A DNA stretch of 64,000 nt, from the NCBI RefSeq assembly GCF_000224415.1, contig NZ_AFXQ01000006.1:62001-126000 (forward strand), written 5' to 3'. This document shows positions 1-8,357 of this stretch, piece after piece (position 1 is the first letter of the stretch; each line of letters begins with the position of its first letter). Both the position numbers and the translations under genes were made by a program. Source of the stretch: Citricoccus sp. CH26A. GTDB lineage: Bacteria > Actinomycetota > Actinomycetes > Actinomycetales > Micrococcaceae. The notes below the pieces were generated by a model that was given only the letters and a program-made list of their open reading frames with translations, searched no databases and was not told the DNA's origin.

Positions 1-597
1 CAACTGCTCGAGGCGGCGGCGCGGCTCATGGAGCGCAGCGGTTCGCACGGCGTCTCCATGCAGGCGGTGGCCGACGAGGCGGGCGTCTCCGTGGGCCTGA
101 TCTACCGCTACTTCGCCAACAAGCAGGAACTCGTCCAGGGCGTGATCCTCGGCGTCCTGGACGACATGGCACGGCTCATCCCCGCGGCCGTGGCGCCGGA
201 GGCGGACCCGGTGCGGCGCATGGTCGCGGCCTTCTCGGCCTACTGCAGGGTGGTCGACGACAACCGCGAGGCCGTGCTGCTGACGTACCGCGAGTCCCAC
301 ACCCTGGACGAGGAGGGGCGCCGGCTCATCAAGGACCTCGAGGTCAGGACGGCCCAGCCTTTGACCGACGCCATCCAGGAGGCCCTGGACCGCGGCCTGC
401 TGATGCCGGTCGACACCCGGATCCTCTCCTATGACCTGCTCCTCATCGCCCACTCGTGGTCCCTGAAGCACTGGTACTTCGCACCGAGGATGACGTTCGA
501 GGAGTTCGTGGCGAGCCAGTCGGCCCTCATGCTCGCCACGGCCGTGCACCCCGACCACCGAGACACGTACGCCGACCTGCTGGGCGCGCCCGCCTGA
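1..597 (+). CDS. TetR-family transcriptional regulator (5' end outside window)
   Basis: The reading frame is open from base 1, so the first residues lie upstream of the window; the visible part is 198 codons. Near the start is a TetR-type helix-turn-helix (VSMQAVADEAGVSVGLIYRYF), followed by a diverse alpha-helical ligand-binding domain. TetR regulators of this kind usually bind acyl-CoA or related ligands and repress the operon beside them. The gene lies 73 bp before, and in the same direction as, the cyclohexanecarboxylate-type operon, so it is the likely local regulator; that role is inferred from position. An internal ATG at 28 is not the true start because the helix-turn-helix is complete only if the upstream residues are included. 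Confidence 0.9.
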   Translation, partial: QLLEAAARLMERSGSHGVSMQAVADEAGVSVGLIYRYFANKQELVQGVILGVLDDMARLIPAAVAPEADPVRRMVAAFSAYCRVVDDNREAVLLTYRESHTLDEEGRRLIKDLEVRTAQPLTDAIQEALDRGLLMPVDTRILSYDLLLIAHSWSLKHWYFAPRMTFEEFVASQSALMLATAVHPDHRDTYADLLGAPA

Positions 598-670
598 GCA
601 CGGGTCGCCCCGACCACCCACCCCTGGACCTGCCCGGAGACGCGGCAGGGCCACCACGGAAAGGACCATC

Positions 671-1519
671 ATGACCGCTGAGAACACCACCGCCACCACC
701 GGTTCGTCCCAGGCCCCGGCCGTCCCGGACTTCGGGGACATCACCTACGAGCGCCGCAACGCCGCCGCCGTCATCACCATCAACCGCCCGGACCGCTACA
801 ACGCCTTCCGCTCCCAGACCGTCGAGGAGCTCATCAAGGCCCTCAAGCTGGCCTGGGCCGACCGCGGCGTGCAGGCCGTGATCCTCACCGGGGCCGGACA
901 GAAGGCCTTCTGCACCGGCGGGGACGTCAAGCAGCGCGCCGAGACCGGGGACTACGGCCCGAGCGAGTCCGGCATGTTCGAGATCGGCCTGCTGCACAAG
1001 ACCATCCGCGACCTGCCCAAGCCGGTCATCGCCGCGGTCAACGGCCTCGCCATCGGCGGTGGGCACGTGCTGCACGTGCTGTGCGACCTGACCATCGCCT
1101 CCTCCACCGCCCAGTTCGGGCAGGCCGGGCCCCGCGTCGGGTCCTTCGACGCGGGCTTCGGCTCGGCCTTCCTGGCCCGCATCGTCGGCGAGAAGCGCGC
1201 CCGCGAGATCTGGTACCTCTGCCGCAAGTACGACGCCGCCACCGCCGAGCGCTGGGGCCTGGTCAACGCCGTCGTCGAACCGGACCGGCTGATGGACGAG
1301 GCCCTGGCCTGGGCCGACGAGATCGCGGCGAAGTCCCCGACCGCCATCCGCTTCCTCAAGCAGTCCTTCAACGCCGACACCGAGCACCAGGCCGGCCTGA
1401 GCGCCATGGCGATGTCCGCCCTGGACCTCTACGCCGTGTCACCCGAGGGCATGGAGGGCGCCATCGCCTTCGCCGAGAAGCGGGCCCCCGACTTCGCCTC
1501 CAAGGTCGTCAGCCACTGA
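671..1519 (+). CDS. badI: 2-ketocyclohexanecarboxyl-CoA hydrolase (BadI-like crotonase-fold enzyme)
   Basis: This 282-aa crotonase-superfamily protein carries the MenB/BadI-type segment GPRVGSFDAGFGSAFLA followed by the REIWYLCRKY stretch typical of BadI. BadI opens the ring of 2-ketocyclohexanecarboxyl-CoA by hydrolysis to give pimeloyl-CoA. Ser158 and Asp160 in GSFD and a tyrosine near residue 254 sit where characterised BadI has catalytic residues. The oxyanion-hole segments (CTGGDVK, GLAIGGGHV) are present. About 20 extra N-terminal residues rich in Thr and Ala precede the domain compared with the usual ~260 aa. A purine-rich ribosome site (GGAAAGGA) lies just upstream of the ATG. It is the first gene after the TetR regulator and is followed by aliB-, badH- and aliA-like genes. 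MenB is the main alternative, but the operon context argues against it. Confidence 0.85.
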   Translation: MTAENTTATTGSSQAPAVPDFGDITYERRNAAAVITINRPDRYNAFRSQTVEELIKALKLAWADRGVQAVILTGAGQKAFCTGGDVKQRAETGDYGPSESGMFEIGLLHKTIRDLPKPVIAAVNGLAIGGGHVLHVLCDLTIASSTAQFGQAGPRVGSFDAGFGSAFLARIVGEKRAREIWYLCRKYDAATAERWGLVNAVVEPDRLMDEALAWADEIAAKSPTAIRFLKQSFNADTEHQAGLSAMAMSALDLYAVSPEGMEGAIAFAEKRAPDFASKVVSH

Positions 1520-1583
1520 CCGTCGGCAGACCCACCACGACCACCCCACCACGACCACCCCACCAGGACCAGACGAGGGACCC

Positions 1584-2726
1584 ATGGACTTCACGATCGA
1601 CACGGCGATGCAGGGCTACATCGATGCCGCGGCGGCAATGGCCGATGAGCTGGCGCCGGGCTACCAACAGCGGGAGGCGGACCGGATCATCGACCCGGCC
1701 CTGCGCCTGGAGATGGGCGCACGTGGGCTGATCGCCCCCGAACTCCCGGAGGAGCTGGGCGGACGGGGTGAGCGAGCCCTGACCTCCGGGATGATCACCG
1801 AGCAGATCTCCCGCGGCGACATCAACGTCGGTTACGTCCAGGTGGTCGGCTCCCTGGTCGGGCAGATCCTGGCCCGCAACGCGGGACCCGAGCTGGCGAA
1901 GGCCTGGGTGCCGAAGATCGCCAGCGGCGAGGACATCGTGGCCATCGGCCTGTCCGAGCCCGACGGCGGCTCCGATGCCGGCAACCCCGGCCTCACCGCC
2001 CGGCGCCAGGACGGCGGCTGGGTGCTCAACGGCACCAAGTCCATGTCCTTCGCCCTCCACGCCGGCGCCACCGTGGTCTTCGCCCGGACCGAGGAGAACC
2101 GCCGGGGCCGGGGCATCAGCGCCTTCCTCGTCGAGCTCGACCGCGACGGCGTCGAGCGGCAGGGCACCCCGGACATGGGCACCAAGTGCGTGGGCCGCGG
2201 GTTCGTCACCTTCACCGACACCTGGATCCCGGAACAGAACCTGCTCGGGGCCGAGGGCAAGGGGTTCACCGAGGTCATGCAGGGCTTCGACTTCTCCCGT
2301 GCCCTCATCGGGCTCCAGGTCATCGGCGCCGCCCAGGTCACCCTCGACGAGACGTGGGAGTACGCCAGCCAGCGGATGGCCTTCGACCAGCCCATCAGCA
2401 AGTTCCAGGGACTGTCCTTCCCGTTGGCCGAGGCGGACACGCTGCTGACCGCGGCCCGGGTGCTGTGCCAGAAGACGCTGTCACTGAAGGACGCCGGCCT
2501 GCCGCACACCAAGGAAGCAGCCATGTGCAAGTGGTGGGCGCCGAAGACCGCGTACGACGTCATCAACCAGTGCCTGCTGTCCCACGGCCAGTTCGGCTAC
2601 CTCACGACCCGGCCGATCGAGCAGCGAATGCGCGACGTCCTCGGCCTGCAGATCGGCGACGGCACGGCCCAGATCATGAAGCTCATCATCTCGCGGCAGA
2701 ACCTGCCCCGCGCGGTGGCTCCCTGA
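1584..2726 (+). CDS. aliB: Acyl-CoA dehydrogenase, cyclohexanecarboxyl-CoA dehydrogenase (AliB)-like
   Basis: This is a 380-aa flavin acyl-CoA dehydrogenase with the usual N-terminal helical, middle beta (GLSEPDGGSDAG, NGTKSMSF) and C-terminal helical domains. In the beta-oxidation-like route for cyclohexanecarboxylate it would oxidise cyclohexanecarboxyl-CoA to cyclohex-1-ene-1-carboxyl-CoA with transfer of electrons to ETF. Near the C-terminus the motif that is normally YEGT reads GDGT, so Asp359 stands at the place of the usual glutamate base. The substrate is inferred from neighbours (badI before, badH and aliA after); other branched or cyclic acyl-CoAs are possible. The ATG follows GACGAGGGACCC, a reasonable ribosome site. 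Confidence 0.78.
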   Translation: MDFTIDTAMQGYIDAAAAMADELAPGYQQREADRIIDPALRLEMGARGLIAPELPEELGGRGERALTSGMITEQISRGDINVGYVQVVGSLVGQILARNAGPELAKAWVPKIASGEDIVAIGLSEPDGGSDAGNPGLTARRQDGGWVLNGTKSMSFALHAGATVVFARTEENRRGRGISAFLVELDRDGVERQGTPDMGTKCVGRGFVTFTDTWIPEQNLLGAEGKGFTEVMQGFDFSRALIGLQVIGAAQVTLDETWEYASQRMAFDQPISKFQGLSFPLAEADTLLTAARVLCQKTLSLKDAGLPHTKEAAMCKWWAPKTAYDVINQCLLSHGQFGYLTTRPIEQRMRDVLGLQIGDGTAQIMKLIISRQNLPRAVAP

Positions 2727-2803
2727 GCCGGTGCGGCTCACGCGCCAGCGTCACCCCAGATTCCACCCGACTCCACCAGACCGCCAGAACCATGGAGGAC
2801 ACC

Positions 2804-3577
2804 ATGACTGAACAGACCACCACCGTCAACGAGGAGAACCTGCAGGGCCGGATCTGCATCGTGACCGGCGCAGCCAGCGGCATCGGCAAGGGCATTGCCA
2901 CCCGACTGGTCGCCGAGGGGGCGACCGTCGTCGTCGCCGACCTCAACGGCGAGGCCGCCGAGGCCACCGCCGCCGAACTGGGCAACGGATCCATCGGCAT
3001 CCCCGTGAACGTCACCGACCGTGCCGCCGTGGACGCGATGACCGAGCAGGTCTTCTCCACCTTCGGGCGCATCGACGTCCTGGTCAACAACGCCGGCTGG
3101 GACAAGGTCGGGCCCTTCCTCGAGTCCGAGGTGGACGTCTGGGACCGGGTCATCGCCATCAACCTCTACGGGGTCCTGCACTGCTCGCAGTCCGTGGTGC
3201 GCAGGATGGTCGAGCAGGGCCACGGCACCGTGGTGAACATCGGCTCGGATGCGGCGCGCGTGGGGTCCAGCGGCGAGGCCGTGTACTCCGCCTGCAAGGG
3301 CGGCGTCGTGGCCTTCACCAAGACCCTGGCCCGGGAGGCGGCACGCCACGGCATCACGGCCAACGCCGTGTGCCCCGGCCCTGCCGATACCCCGCTGTTC
3401 GAACAGATCTCCGCGGAGAACCCCAAGCTGCGCACGGCCCTGGAGAAGTCCATCCCGCTGCGGCGGCTGGCCCAGCCGGAGGACCTGGCGAACGCCGTGG
3501 CCTTCATGGCCTCCCCTGCCTCGAAGTACATCACCGGACAGACCCTCTCGGTCTCCGGTGGCCTCACGATGCTCTGA
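2804..3577 (+). CDS. badH: Short-chain dehydrogenase, 2-hydroxycyclohexanecarboxyl-CoA dehydrogenase (BadH)-like
   Basis: A 257-aa SDR protein with the NAD(P)-binding motif TGAASGIG near residue 21, NNAG, and the catalytic YSACK (Tyr161, Lys165). BadH oxidises 2-hydroxycyclohexanecarboxyl-CoA to the 2-keto product that BadI cleaves. Asp in VVADLNG after the second beta strand indicates NAD rather than NADP. I chose ATG 2804 because GGAGGA lies 5 bases upstream; an in-frame ATG at 2792 would place the ribosome site inside the gene. The assignment to BadH rests on position between aliB-like and aliA-like genes, since SDR sequence alone does not fix the substrate. Confidence 0.8.
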   Translation: MTEQTTTVNEENLQGRICIVTGAASGIGKGIATRLVAEGATVVVADLNGEAAEATAAELGNGSIGIPVNVTDRAAVDAMTEQVFSTFGRIDVLVNNAGWDKVGPFLESEVDVWDRVIAINLYGVLHCSQSVVRRMVEQGHGTVVNIGSDAARVGSSGEAVYSACKGGVVAFTKTLAREAARHGITANAVCPGPADTPLFEQISAENPKLRTALEKSIPLRRLAQPEDLANAVAFMASPASKYITGQTLSVSGGLTML

Positions 3578-3630
3578 CCGCCCTGCCCCGCTTTCCTACC
3601 CCCGGTGGCTGCCCGACCAGGAAGAACACC

Positions 3631-5298
3631 ATGCCCCATACCTTCGAGATGCTCCTCACCGACGAGGAGATCACCACCTATACCGAGTCCGGACACTGGC
3701 GGAACAGGCTGCTGGTCGACTACCTCGACGACGCCGTCGCGGCACGCCCCGGACAGGCCTGCACGATCGACGTGCGCGGCTCCCATACCTATGCCGAACT
3801 GGCCTCCGACGTCGAGGACTGTGCCCACGCCCTGCTGGAGTCCGGCGTCCAGGCTGAGGACGTGGTCTCGATCCAGTTGCCCAATTGGTACGAGTGGCTG
3901 GTCATCTACCTGGCCGCCAACCGGATCGGCGCCGTCGCCAACCCGCTGATCCCGATCTACCGCGACCGGGAGATCGGCTTCATGGCGGCCACCGCGCGCA
4001 CCTCGGTGCTGTTCATCACCGAGACCTTCCGGAAGTTCAACTACGCGGACATGGTCGACCGCCTGCGCCCGGAGCTGCCGGACCTGCGGGAGACCGTGAT
4101 CGTGCACGGTGAGGGGGCGCGGGACGGCTTCACGTCCTGGGAGGACTTCCTGGCCCGCGGCCGGGCCCGCCGGGAGTCCGACCCGGTGGACCTGGCGGCG
4201 CTGCGTCCCGACCCGAACTCGCTGGCGCTCATCATGTTCACCTCCGGGACGACGGGCCGTCCCAAGGGCGTCATGCACACCCACAACTCGGTGCTGTCCG
4301 GCGCGCTGCCGTGGCCGGACCGGCTGGGCCTGGACGAGCACTCGGTCATCCACATGGCCTCGACCTTCGGGCACCTGACCGGATTCCTCTACGGCGTCTC
4401 CCTGCCGATCATGCTCGGTGGCACGGGTGTCTTCCAGGACGTGTGGGACGTCGAGGAGTTCGTGGAACTGGTGGAGAAGCACGGGATCAACCACACCTCG
4501 GCGGCCACACCCTTCCTGCACGACCTCATCGGCGCGAGGAACCTCGCCGAGCACGACGTGAGCTCCCTGAGGCACTTCTGCTGCATGGGCGCCCCCATCC
4601 CACGGTCCTACGTGGCCGAGGCCAGGGAGAAGCTGCCGGAGATGAGCGTCTTCGGCGGCTGGGGGCAGACGGAGTGCTGCCTCGTGACCATGGGACACCC
4701 CTCCGACCCGGACGAGAAGATCATCTCCACGGACGGGCGTGCCCTGGACGGGATGCAGACGCGGGTCATCGGCTTCGACGGCCGCCCCGCTGCCCCCGGC
4801 GAGGAGGGGAAGCTGCAGATCCGCGGCCCGTTCCTGTTCCGCGGTTACCTCGGCCAGCTCGACAAGACCCGCGAGGAGTTCGACGGCGACTGGTTCGACA
4901 CCGGCGACCTCGCCACCATGGACGAGGACGGCTACGTTCGCCTGGCCGGGCGCACCAAGGACGTCATCATCCGGGGCGGGGAGAACATCCCGGTGACCTA
5001 TGTCGAGAACGTCCTCTACGAGCACCCGGACGTCGAGGCCGTGGCCGTGATCGGCGTTCCCCACGAGCGGCTGCAGGAGACCGCGGCCGCTGCCGTGGTC
5101 ATGCGCGAGGGCGCGCAGGAGCTGACGATGGACACCCTGAGGGCGTTCTTCGACTCCAAGGGGCTGGCCAAGCCGTACTGGCCCGAGCGCCTCATCATCG
5201 TCCCCGAGCTGCCCCGCACCCCCTCCGGAAAGATCCAGAAGTACCTGCTGCGCAAGGAACTCGTCGAGCAGGCCCAGGCACAAGGAGCACAGAAGTGA
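3631..5298 (+). CDS. aliA: Acyl-CoA synthetase, cyclohexanecarboxylate-CoA ligase (AliA)-like
   Basis: This 555-aa AMP-forming ligase has the ATP-binding loop FTSGTTGRPKGV near residue 207, the adenylate motif GGWGQTE, the hinge DTGDLATMDEDGYVRLAGRTKD, and the C-terminal lysine motif TPSGKIQKY. It would activate cyclohexanecarboxylate with ATP and CoA as the entry step of the operon. Length matches the AliA/medium-chain ligase group. ATG 3631 follows AGGAAGAAC; upstream codons in the same frame overlap badH and are not expected to be translated. The stop overlaps the GTG start of the next gene by 3 bp, so translation is probably coupled. Other cyclic or medium-chain carboxylates are possible substrates. 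Confidence 0.82.
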   Translation: MPHTFEMLLTDEEITTYTESGHWRNRLLVDYLDDAVAARPGQACTIDVRGSHTYAELASDVEDCAHALLESGVQAEDVVSIQLPNWYEWLVIYLAANRIGAVANPLIPIYRDREIGFMAATARTSVLFITETFRKFNYADMVDRLRPELPDLRETVIVHGEGARDGFTSWEDFLARGRARRESDPVDLAALRPDPNSLALIMFTSGTTGRPKGVMHTHNSVLSGALPWPDRLGLDEHSVIHMASTFGHLTGFLYGVSLPIMLGGTGVFQDVWDVEEFVELVEKHGINHTSAATPFLHDLIGARNLAEHDVSSLRHFCCMGAPIPRSYVAEAREKLPEMSVFGGWGQTECCLVTMGHPSDPDEKIISTDGRALDGMQTRVIGFDGRPAAPGEEGKLQIRGPFLFRGYLGQLDKTREEFDGDWFDTGDLATMDEDGYVRLAGRTKDVIIRGGENIPVTYVENVLYEHPDVEAVAVIGVPHERLQETAAAAVVMREGAQELTMDTLRAFFDSKGLAKPYWPERLIIVPELPRTPSGKIQKYLLRKELVEQAQAQGAQK

Positions 5299-6560
5299 AC
5301 ACCGCAATCAACACCGCACCGACCGGTCGGTCTGCGTCGGGGGATCTCTCGGCCTCGTTCCTGGGTCCGGTGGACCTGACGGGGATGGACGGGTTGTTCT
5401 CCGACCAGGAGAAGCAGCTGGCCCTGGAGGTCCGGTCCCTGGTGGACGAGGTGATCCGCCCGAACATCGCTGACTGGTACGAGGCGGCGGTGTTCCCGCG
5501 CGAGATCGTCCCGGAGCTGGGGAAGCTCGGGGTGCTGGGCATGCACCTGGAAGGGTACGGGTGCGCCGGGCGCTCGGCCGTTCAGTACGGTCTGGCGGCC
5601 CAGGAGTTGGAGGCCGGGGACTCCGGGCTGCGGACCTTCGTCTCGGTGCAGGGCTCGCTGGCGATGAGCGCGATCCACAAGCACGGCTCCGAGGACCAGA
5701 AGACCCAGTGGCTGCCGGCCATGGCGAAGGGTGAGGCGATCGGCTGCTTCGGGCTCACCGAGCCCGGGGCCGGCTCGGACCCGGCCTCGATGAGAACCAC
5801 CGCCCGTCAGGAGCCGGGTGGGGACTGGGTGCTGACCGGGACCAAGCGGTGGATCGGGTTGGCGACCCTGGCCGATGTGGCGATCATTTGGGCCCAGACC
5901 GGTGAGCACGGCGACGGGCGTGGGGTGCGCGGGTTCGTGGTGCCCACGAACACTCCCGGGTTCTCCGCCGAGGCCATCGGGTCCAAGCTGTCGATGCGGG
6001 CCTCGGTGCAGTGCGAGATCCACCTCGATGGAGTGCGCCTGCCGGCCGAGGCGATCCTGCCGGCCGAGAGCGCGGTCGGGCTCAAGGGCCCGTTCCAGTG
6101 CCTGAACGAGGCCCGCTACGGGATCATCTGGGGGGTGATGGGCGCCGCGCGGGACTCGTTCAACGCGGTGTTGGACTACACGTTGGGCCGGGAACAGTTC
6201 GGGGCCCCGCTGGCGTCCTACCAGTTGACGCAGGCCAAGCTGGCGGACATGGCGGTGGCGATCAACAAGGGGTACCTGCTGGCCCACCAGATCGGCCGGA
6301 CCAAGGACACCGACCCCAAGGCGTTGACCCCGGCGATGATCTCCACCGGGAAGCTGGACAACTGCCGGGTCGCGATCGGCATCGCCCGGGACGCCCGCGA
6401 GATGCTCGGCGGCAACGGGATCACCCTGGAGCACTCCCCGCTGCGCCACGCCAACAACCTCGAGTCCGTGCGCACCTACGAGGGCACCGACGAGGTCCAC
6501 CAACTCACCATCGGCCGCACCCTCACCGGCATCGGCGCCTTCACCCGAACGGAGCAGTGA
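5295..6560 (+). CDS. gcdH: Glutaryl-CoA dehydrogenase-like acyl-CoA dehydrogenase
   Basis: 421 aa from a GTG start preceded by AAGGAG with 7-base spacing and overlapping the aliA-like stop. The sequence has the glutaryl-CoA dehydrogenase pattern: GYGCAGRSAVQYG, the SGLRT arginine region that in this family helps bind the distal carboxylate, NEARYGIIWGVMGAA, and RTYEGTDEVHQLTIGR with the catalytic base Glu396. The enzyme would convert glutaryl-CoA to crotonyl-CoA and CO2, a late step after pimeloyl-CoA is shortened by beta-oxidation. R. palustris carries a comparable gene (badJ) in its alicyclic acid pathway. I cannot exclude that it acts on pimeloyl-CoA instead, because a second paralogue lies at 8347-9633. 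Confidence 0.82.
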   Translation: MNTAINTAPTGRSASGDLSASFLGPVDLTGMDGLFSDQEKQLALEVRSLVDEVIRPNIADWYEAAVFPREIVPELGKLGVLGMHLEGYGCAGRSAVQYGLAAQELEAGDSGLRTFVSVQGSLAMSAIHKHGSEDQKTQWLPAMAKGEAIGCFGLTEPGAGSDPASMRTTARQEPGGDWVLTGTKRWIGLATLADVAIIWAQTGEHGDGRGVRGFVVPTNTPGFSAEAIGSKLSMRASVQCEIHLDGVRLPAEAILPAESAVGLKGPFQCLNEARYGIIWGVMGAARDSFNAVLDYTLGREQFGAPLASYQLTQAKLADMAVAINKGYLLAHQIGRTKDTDPKALTPAMISTGKLDNCRVAIGIARDAREMLGGNGITLEHSPLRHANNLESVRTYEGTDEVHQLTIGRTLTGIGAFTRTEQ

Positions 6561-6562
6561 CC

Positions 6563-7399
6563 ATGACCGACCAGCAGACCCACCAGCAGGTCGACATCGC
6601 GGTCTCGTTGCAGAGCCTCCCGGAGGCCTTCGAGACGATCCTGGCCGAGGTGAGCGGCGCCGTCGGGACCATCACCATCAACCGCCCGGACAAGCGCAAT
6701 GCGCTGTCCCGGACGGTGCTGGCCGAGATCGGCCGGGTCCTGGACGCCTGGGAGGAGGACGAGGCCGTCTCCGCCGTGATCTTCACCGGCGCCGGGGAGA
6801 AGGCGTTCATCGCGGGTGCGGACATCTCCCAGCTCGCGCACTACGACCTGCCCTACGGCCTGGCGGCGCACATGCAGCGGCTGTACGACCGGATCCAGGA
6901 CTACCCCAAGCCGACCCTGGCCGCCCTGAACGGCGTGGCGATGGGCGGTGGACTGGAACTGGCGATGAGCTGCGACATCCGGATCGCCGCGGAGCACGCG
7001 AGGATGGGCCTGCCGGAGACCACGCTGGGCGTGCTGCCCGGCGCGGGCGGGACCCAGCGCCTGTCCCGGCTGGTCGGCACCGGCCGGGCGGTGGAGATGA
7101 TCCTGACCAGCCGGATCCTCACCGCCGCCGAGGCCGAACGCTACGGCCTGGTGACAGCGGTCGTCCCGGCCGCCGAGCTGCTCCCGACGGCGGCAGCCAC
7201 CGTGGGCACTATCCTCACCAAGGGTCCGCTGGCGATCCGGCTGGCCAAGATGGTCATCGGCCAGGGCGCGGAGACCGATCAGAGGACGGGCCTGCTGCTC
7301 GAGCGGCTGGCGCAGACCCTGCTGTACACGACCGAGGACAAGGCCGAGGGCGCCGCCGCCTTCCTCGACAAGCGCACCCCGGAGTTCCGGGGCCGATGA
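6563..7399 (+). CDS. Enoyl-CoA hydratase (crotonase; BadK-like role possible)
   Basis: This 278-aa crotonase has both catalytic glutamates of true hydratases: Glu132 in [11 protein letters not shown] and Glu152 in [15 protein letters not shown], spaced 20 residues as in mammalian enoyl-CoA hydratase. It begins 2 bp after the previous stop; the ATG follows GGAGCAG. In the operon a hydratase is needed twice: to hydrate cyclohex-1-ene-1-carboxyl-CoA (the BadK step) and to hydrate crotonyl-CoA or the pimeloyl-derived enoyl-CoA. This is the only gene in the cluster with the intact hydratase pair, so it may serve both. The N-terminal 25 residues are a variable extension. Confidence 0.85.
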   Translation: MTDQQTHQQVDIAVSLQSLPEAFETILAEVSGAVGTITINRPDKRNALSRTVLAEIGRVLDAWEEDEAVSAVIFTGAGEKAFIAGADISQLAHYDLPYGLAAHMQRLYDRIQDYPKPTLAALNGVAMGGGLELAMSCDIRIAAEHARMGLPETTLGVLPGAGGTQRLSRLVGTGRAVEMILTSRILTAAEAERYGLVTAVVPAAELLPTAAATVGTILTKGPLAIRLAKMVIGQGAETDQRTGLLLERLAQTLLYTTEDKAEGAAAFLDKRTPEFRGR

Positions 7400-7445
7400 C
7401 GCGCGCGACCGACACGACATGGACGACCCGAAGGGTGATGCAGCG

Positions 7446-8357
7446 ATGACGACGAACCAGAACGCGGGACAGGCCACGCCCCCGGCGGCCACGGACACCG
7501 GGGTCCGGCAGATCCTGGTGATCGGGTCCGGGGCGATGGGCCGGCAGATCGGCATGGCGGCCGCCGTGGCCGGGTTCACCACCACCGTCCGGGACGTGGC
7601 CGCCGAGGCGGTGTCCGCCGCGGAGCAGGACATGCGCACCTGGCTGGAGGGCCGGGTCGCCAAGGGCCGGATGGACCAGGAGAGCGCTGACGCGGCCTGG
7701 GAGCGGATCACGTTCACCACCGACCTGGAACCGGCCATCACCACCGCCGACCTGGTCATCGAGGCCGCCACCGAGAAGCTCGACGTCAAGCGCTCGGTCT
7801 TCGCCGAGCTGGACCGCCTGGCCCCGCCCCACGCCATCCTGGCCACGAACTCCTCCACCTACGGCTCCTCCGCGGTGGCCGATGCCACGGGCCGGCCCGA
7901 GAAGGTGTGCAACATGCACTTCTTCAACCCGGCCCTGGTCATGAAGGCCGTCGAGGTCGTCCGTCACGACTCGACGTCCGAGAAGACCGTCGCGACCGTC
8001 GAGGCCGTGGCCCGGGCCATGGGCAAGATCCCGGTGCTGCTCACCAAGGAGGTGCCCGGTTTCGTGGCCAACCGGCTGATGGGCGCGGTCCGCAACGAGG
8101 CCCTGGACCTGTACTCCCAGGGTGTCGCCTCGGTCGAGGACATCGACGAGGCCGCCAAGAACGCGCTGGGCCACCCGATGGGTCCCTTCGAGCTGATGGA
8201 CCTGGTGGGCCTGGACGTCACCTACCTCATCCGCCAGGCCACCTACGAGCTCACCGGGGACGAGGCCGAGAAGCCGCACCCGCTGCTGGAGCAGAAGTAC
8301 CGGGCCGGCGAGTTCGGCCGCAAGACCGGGAAGGGCTGGTACAGCTATGGACACTGA
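7446..8357 (+). CDS. 3-hydroxyacyl-CoA dehydrogenase (3-hydroxybutyryl-CoA dehydrogenase type)
   Basis: 303 aa with an N-terminal Rossmann fold (VIGSGAMGRQIG), the hydroxyacyl dehydrogenase segments VIEAATE, ATNSSTY and HFFNPALVMKAVEVV (catalytic His in the last), then the dimerisation domain with GFVANRLM and GHPMGPFELMDLVGLD. It oxidises L-3-hydroxyacyl-CoA to 3-ketoacyl-CoA with NAD, the step before thiolysis. Start choice is uncertain: ATG 7446 is favoured because homologues begin shortly before the Rossmann fold, but ATG 7419 is in frame and gives nine more residues. The stop overlaps the next gene by 11 bp. The conserved glutamate after HFFNP is present. Confidence 0.88.
   Translation: MTTNQNAGQATPPAATDTGVRQILVIGSGAMGRQIGMAAAVAGFTTTVRDVAAEAVSAAEQDMRTWLEGRVAKGRMDQESADAAWERITFTTDLEPAITTADLVIEAATEKLDVKRSVFAELDRLAPPHAILATNSSTYGSSAVADATGRPEKVCNMHFFNPALVMKAVEVVRHDSTSEKTVATVEAVARAMGKIPVLLTKEVPGFVANRLMGAVRNEALDLYSQGVASVEDIDEAAKNALGHPMGPFELMDLVGLDVTYLIRQATYELTGDEAEKPHPLLEQKYRAGEFGRKTGKGWYSYGH

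Noticed and set aside
1525-1572. CCACCACGACCACCC tandem repeat between badI and aliB
   Set aside because: Short purine/pyrimidine-skewed spacer repeat of about 2.5 units; no hairpin or coding sense, likely neutral.
3166-5307. 713-codon open frame antisense to badH/aliA
   Set aside because: Product is low-complexity Gly/Val/Arg/His sequence from a high-GC shadow frame; the plus-strand genes are full-length known families.
6476-7858. 460-codon minus-strand frame opposite the crotonase and dehydrogenase
   Set aside because: Shadow of two conserved plus-strand genes; no recognisable domain.
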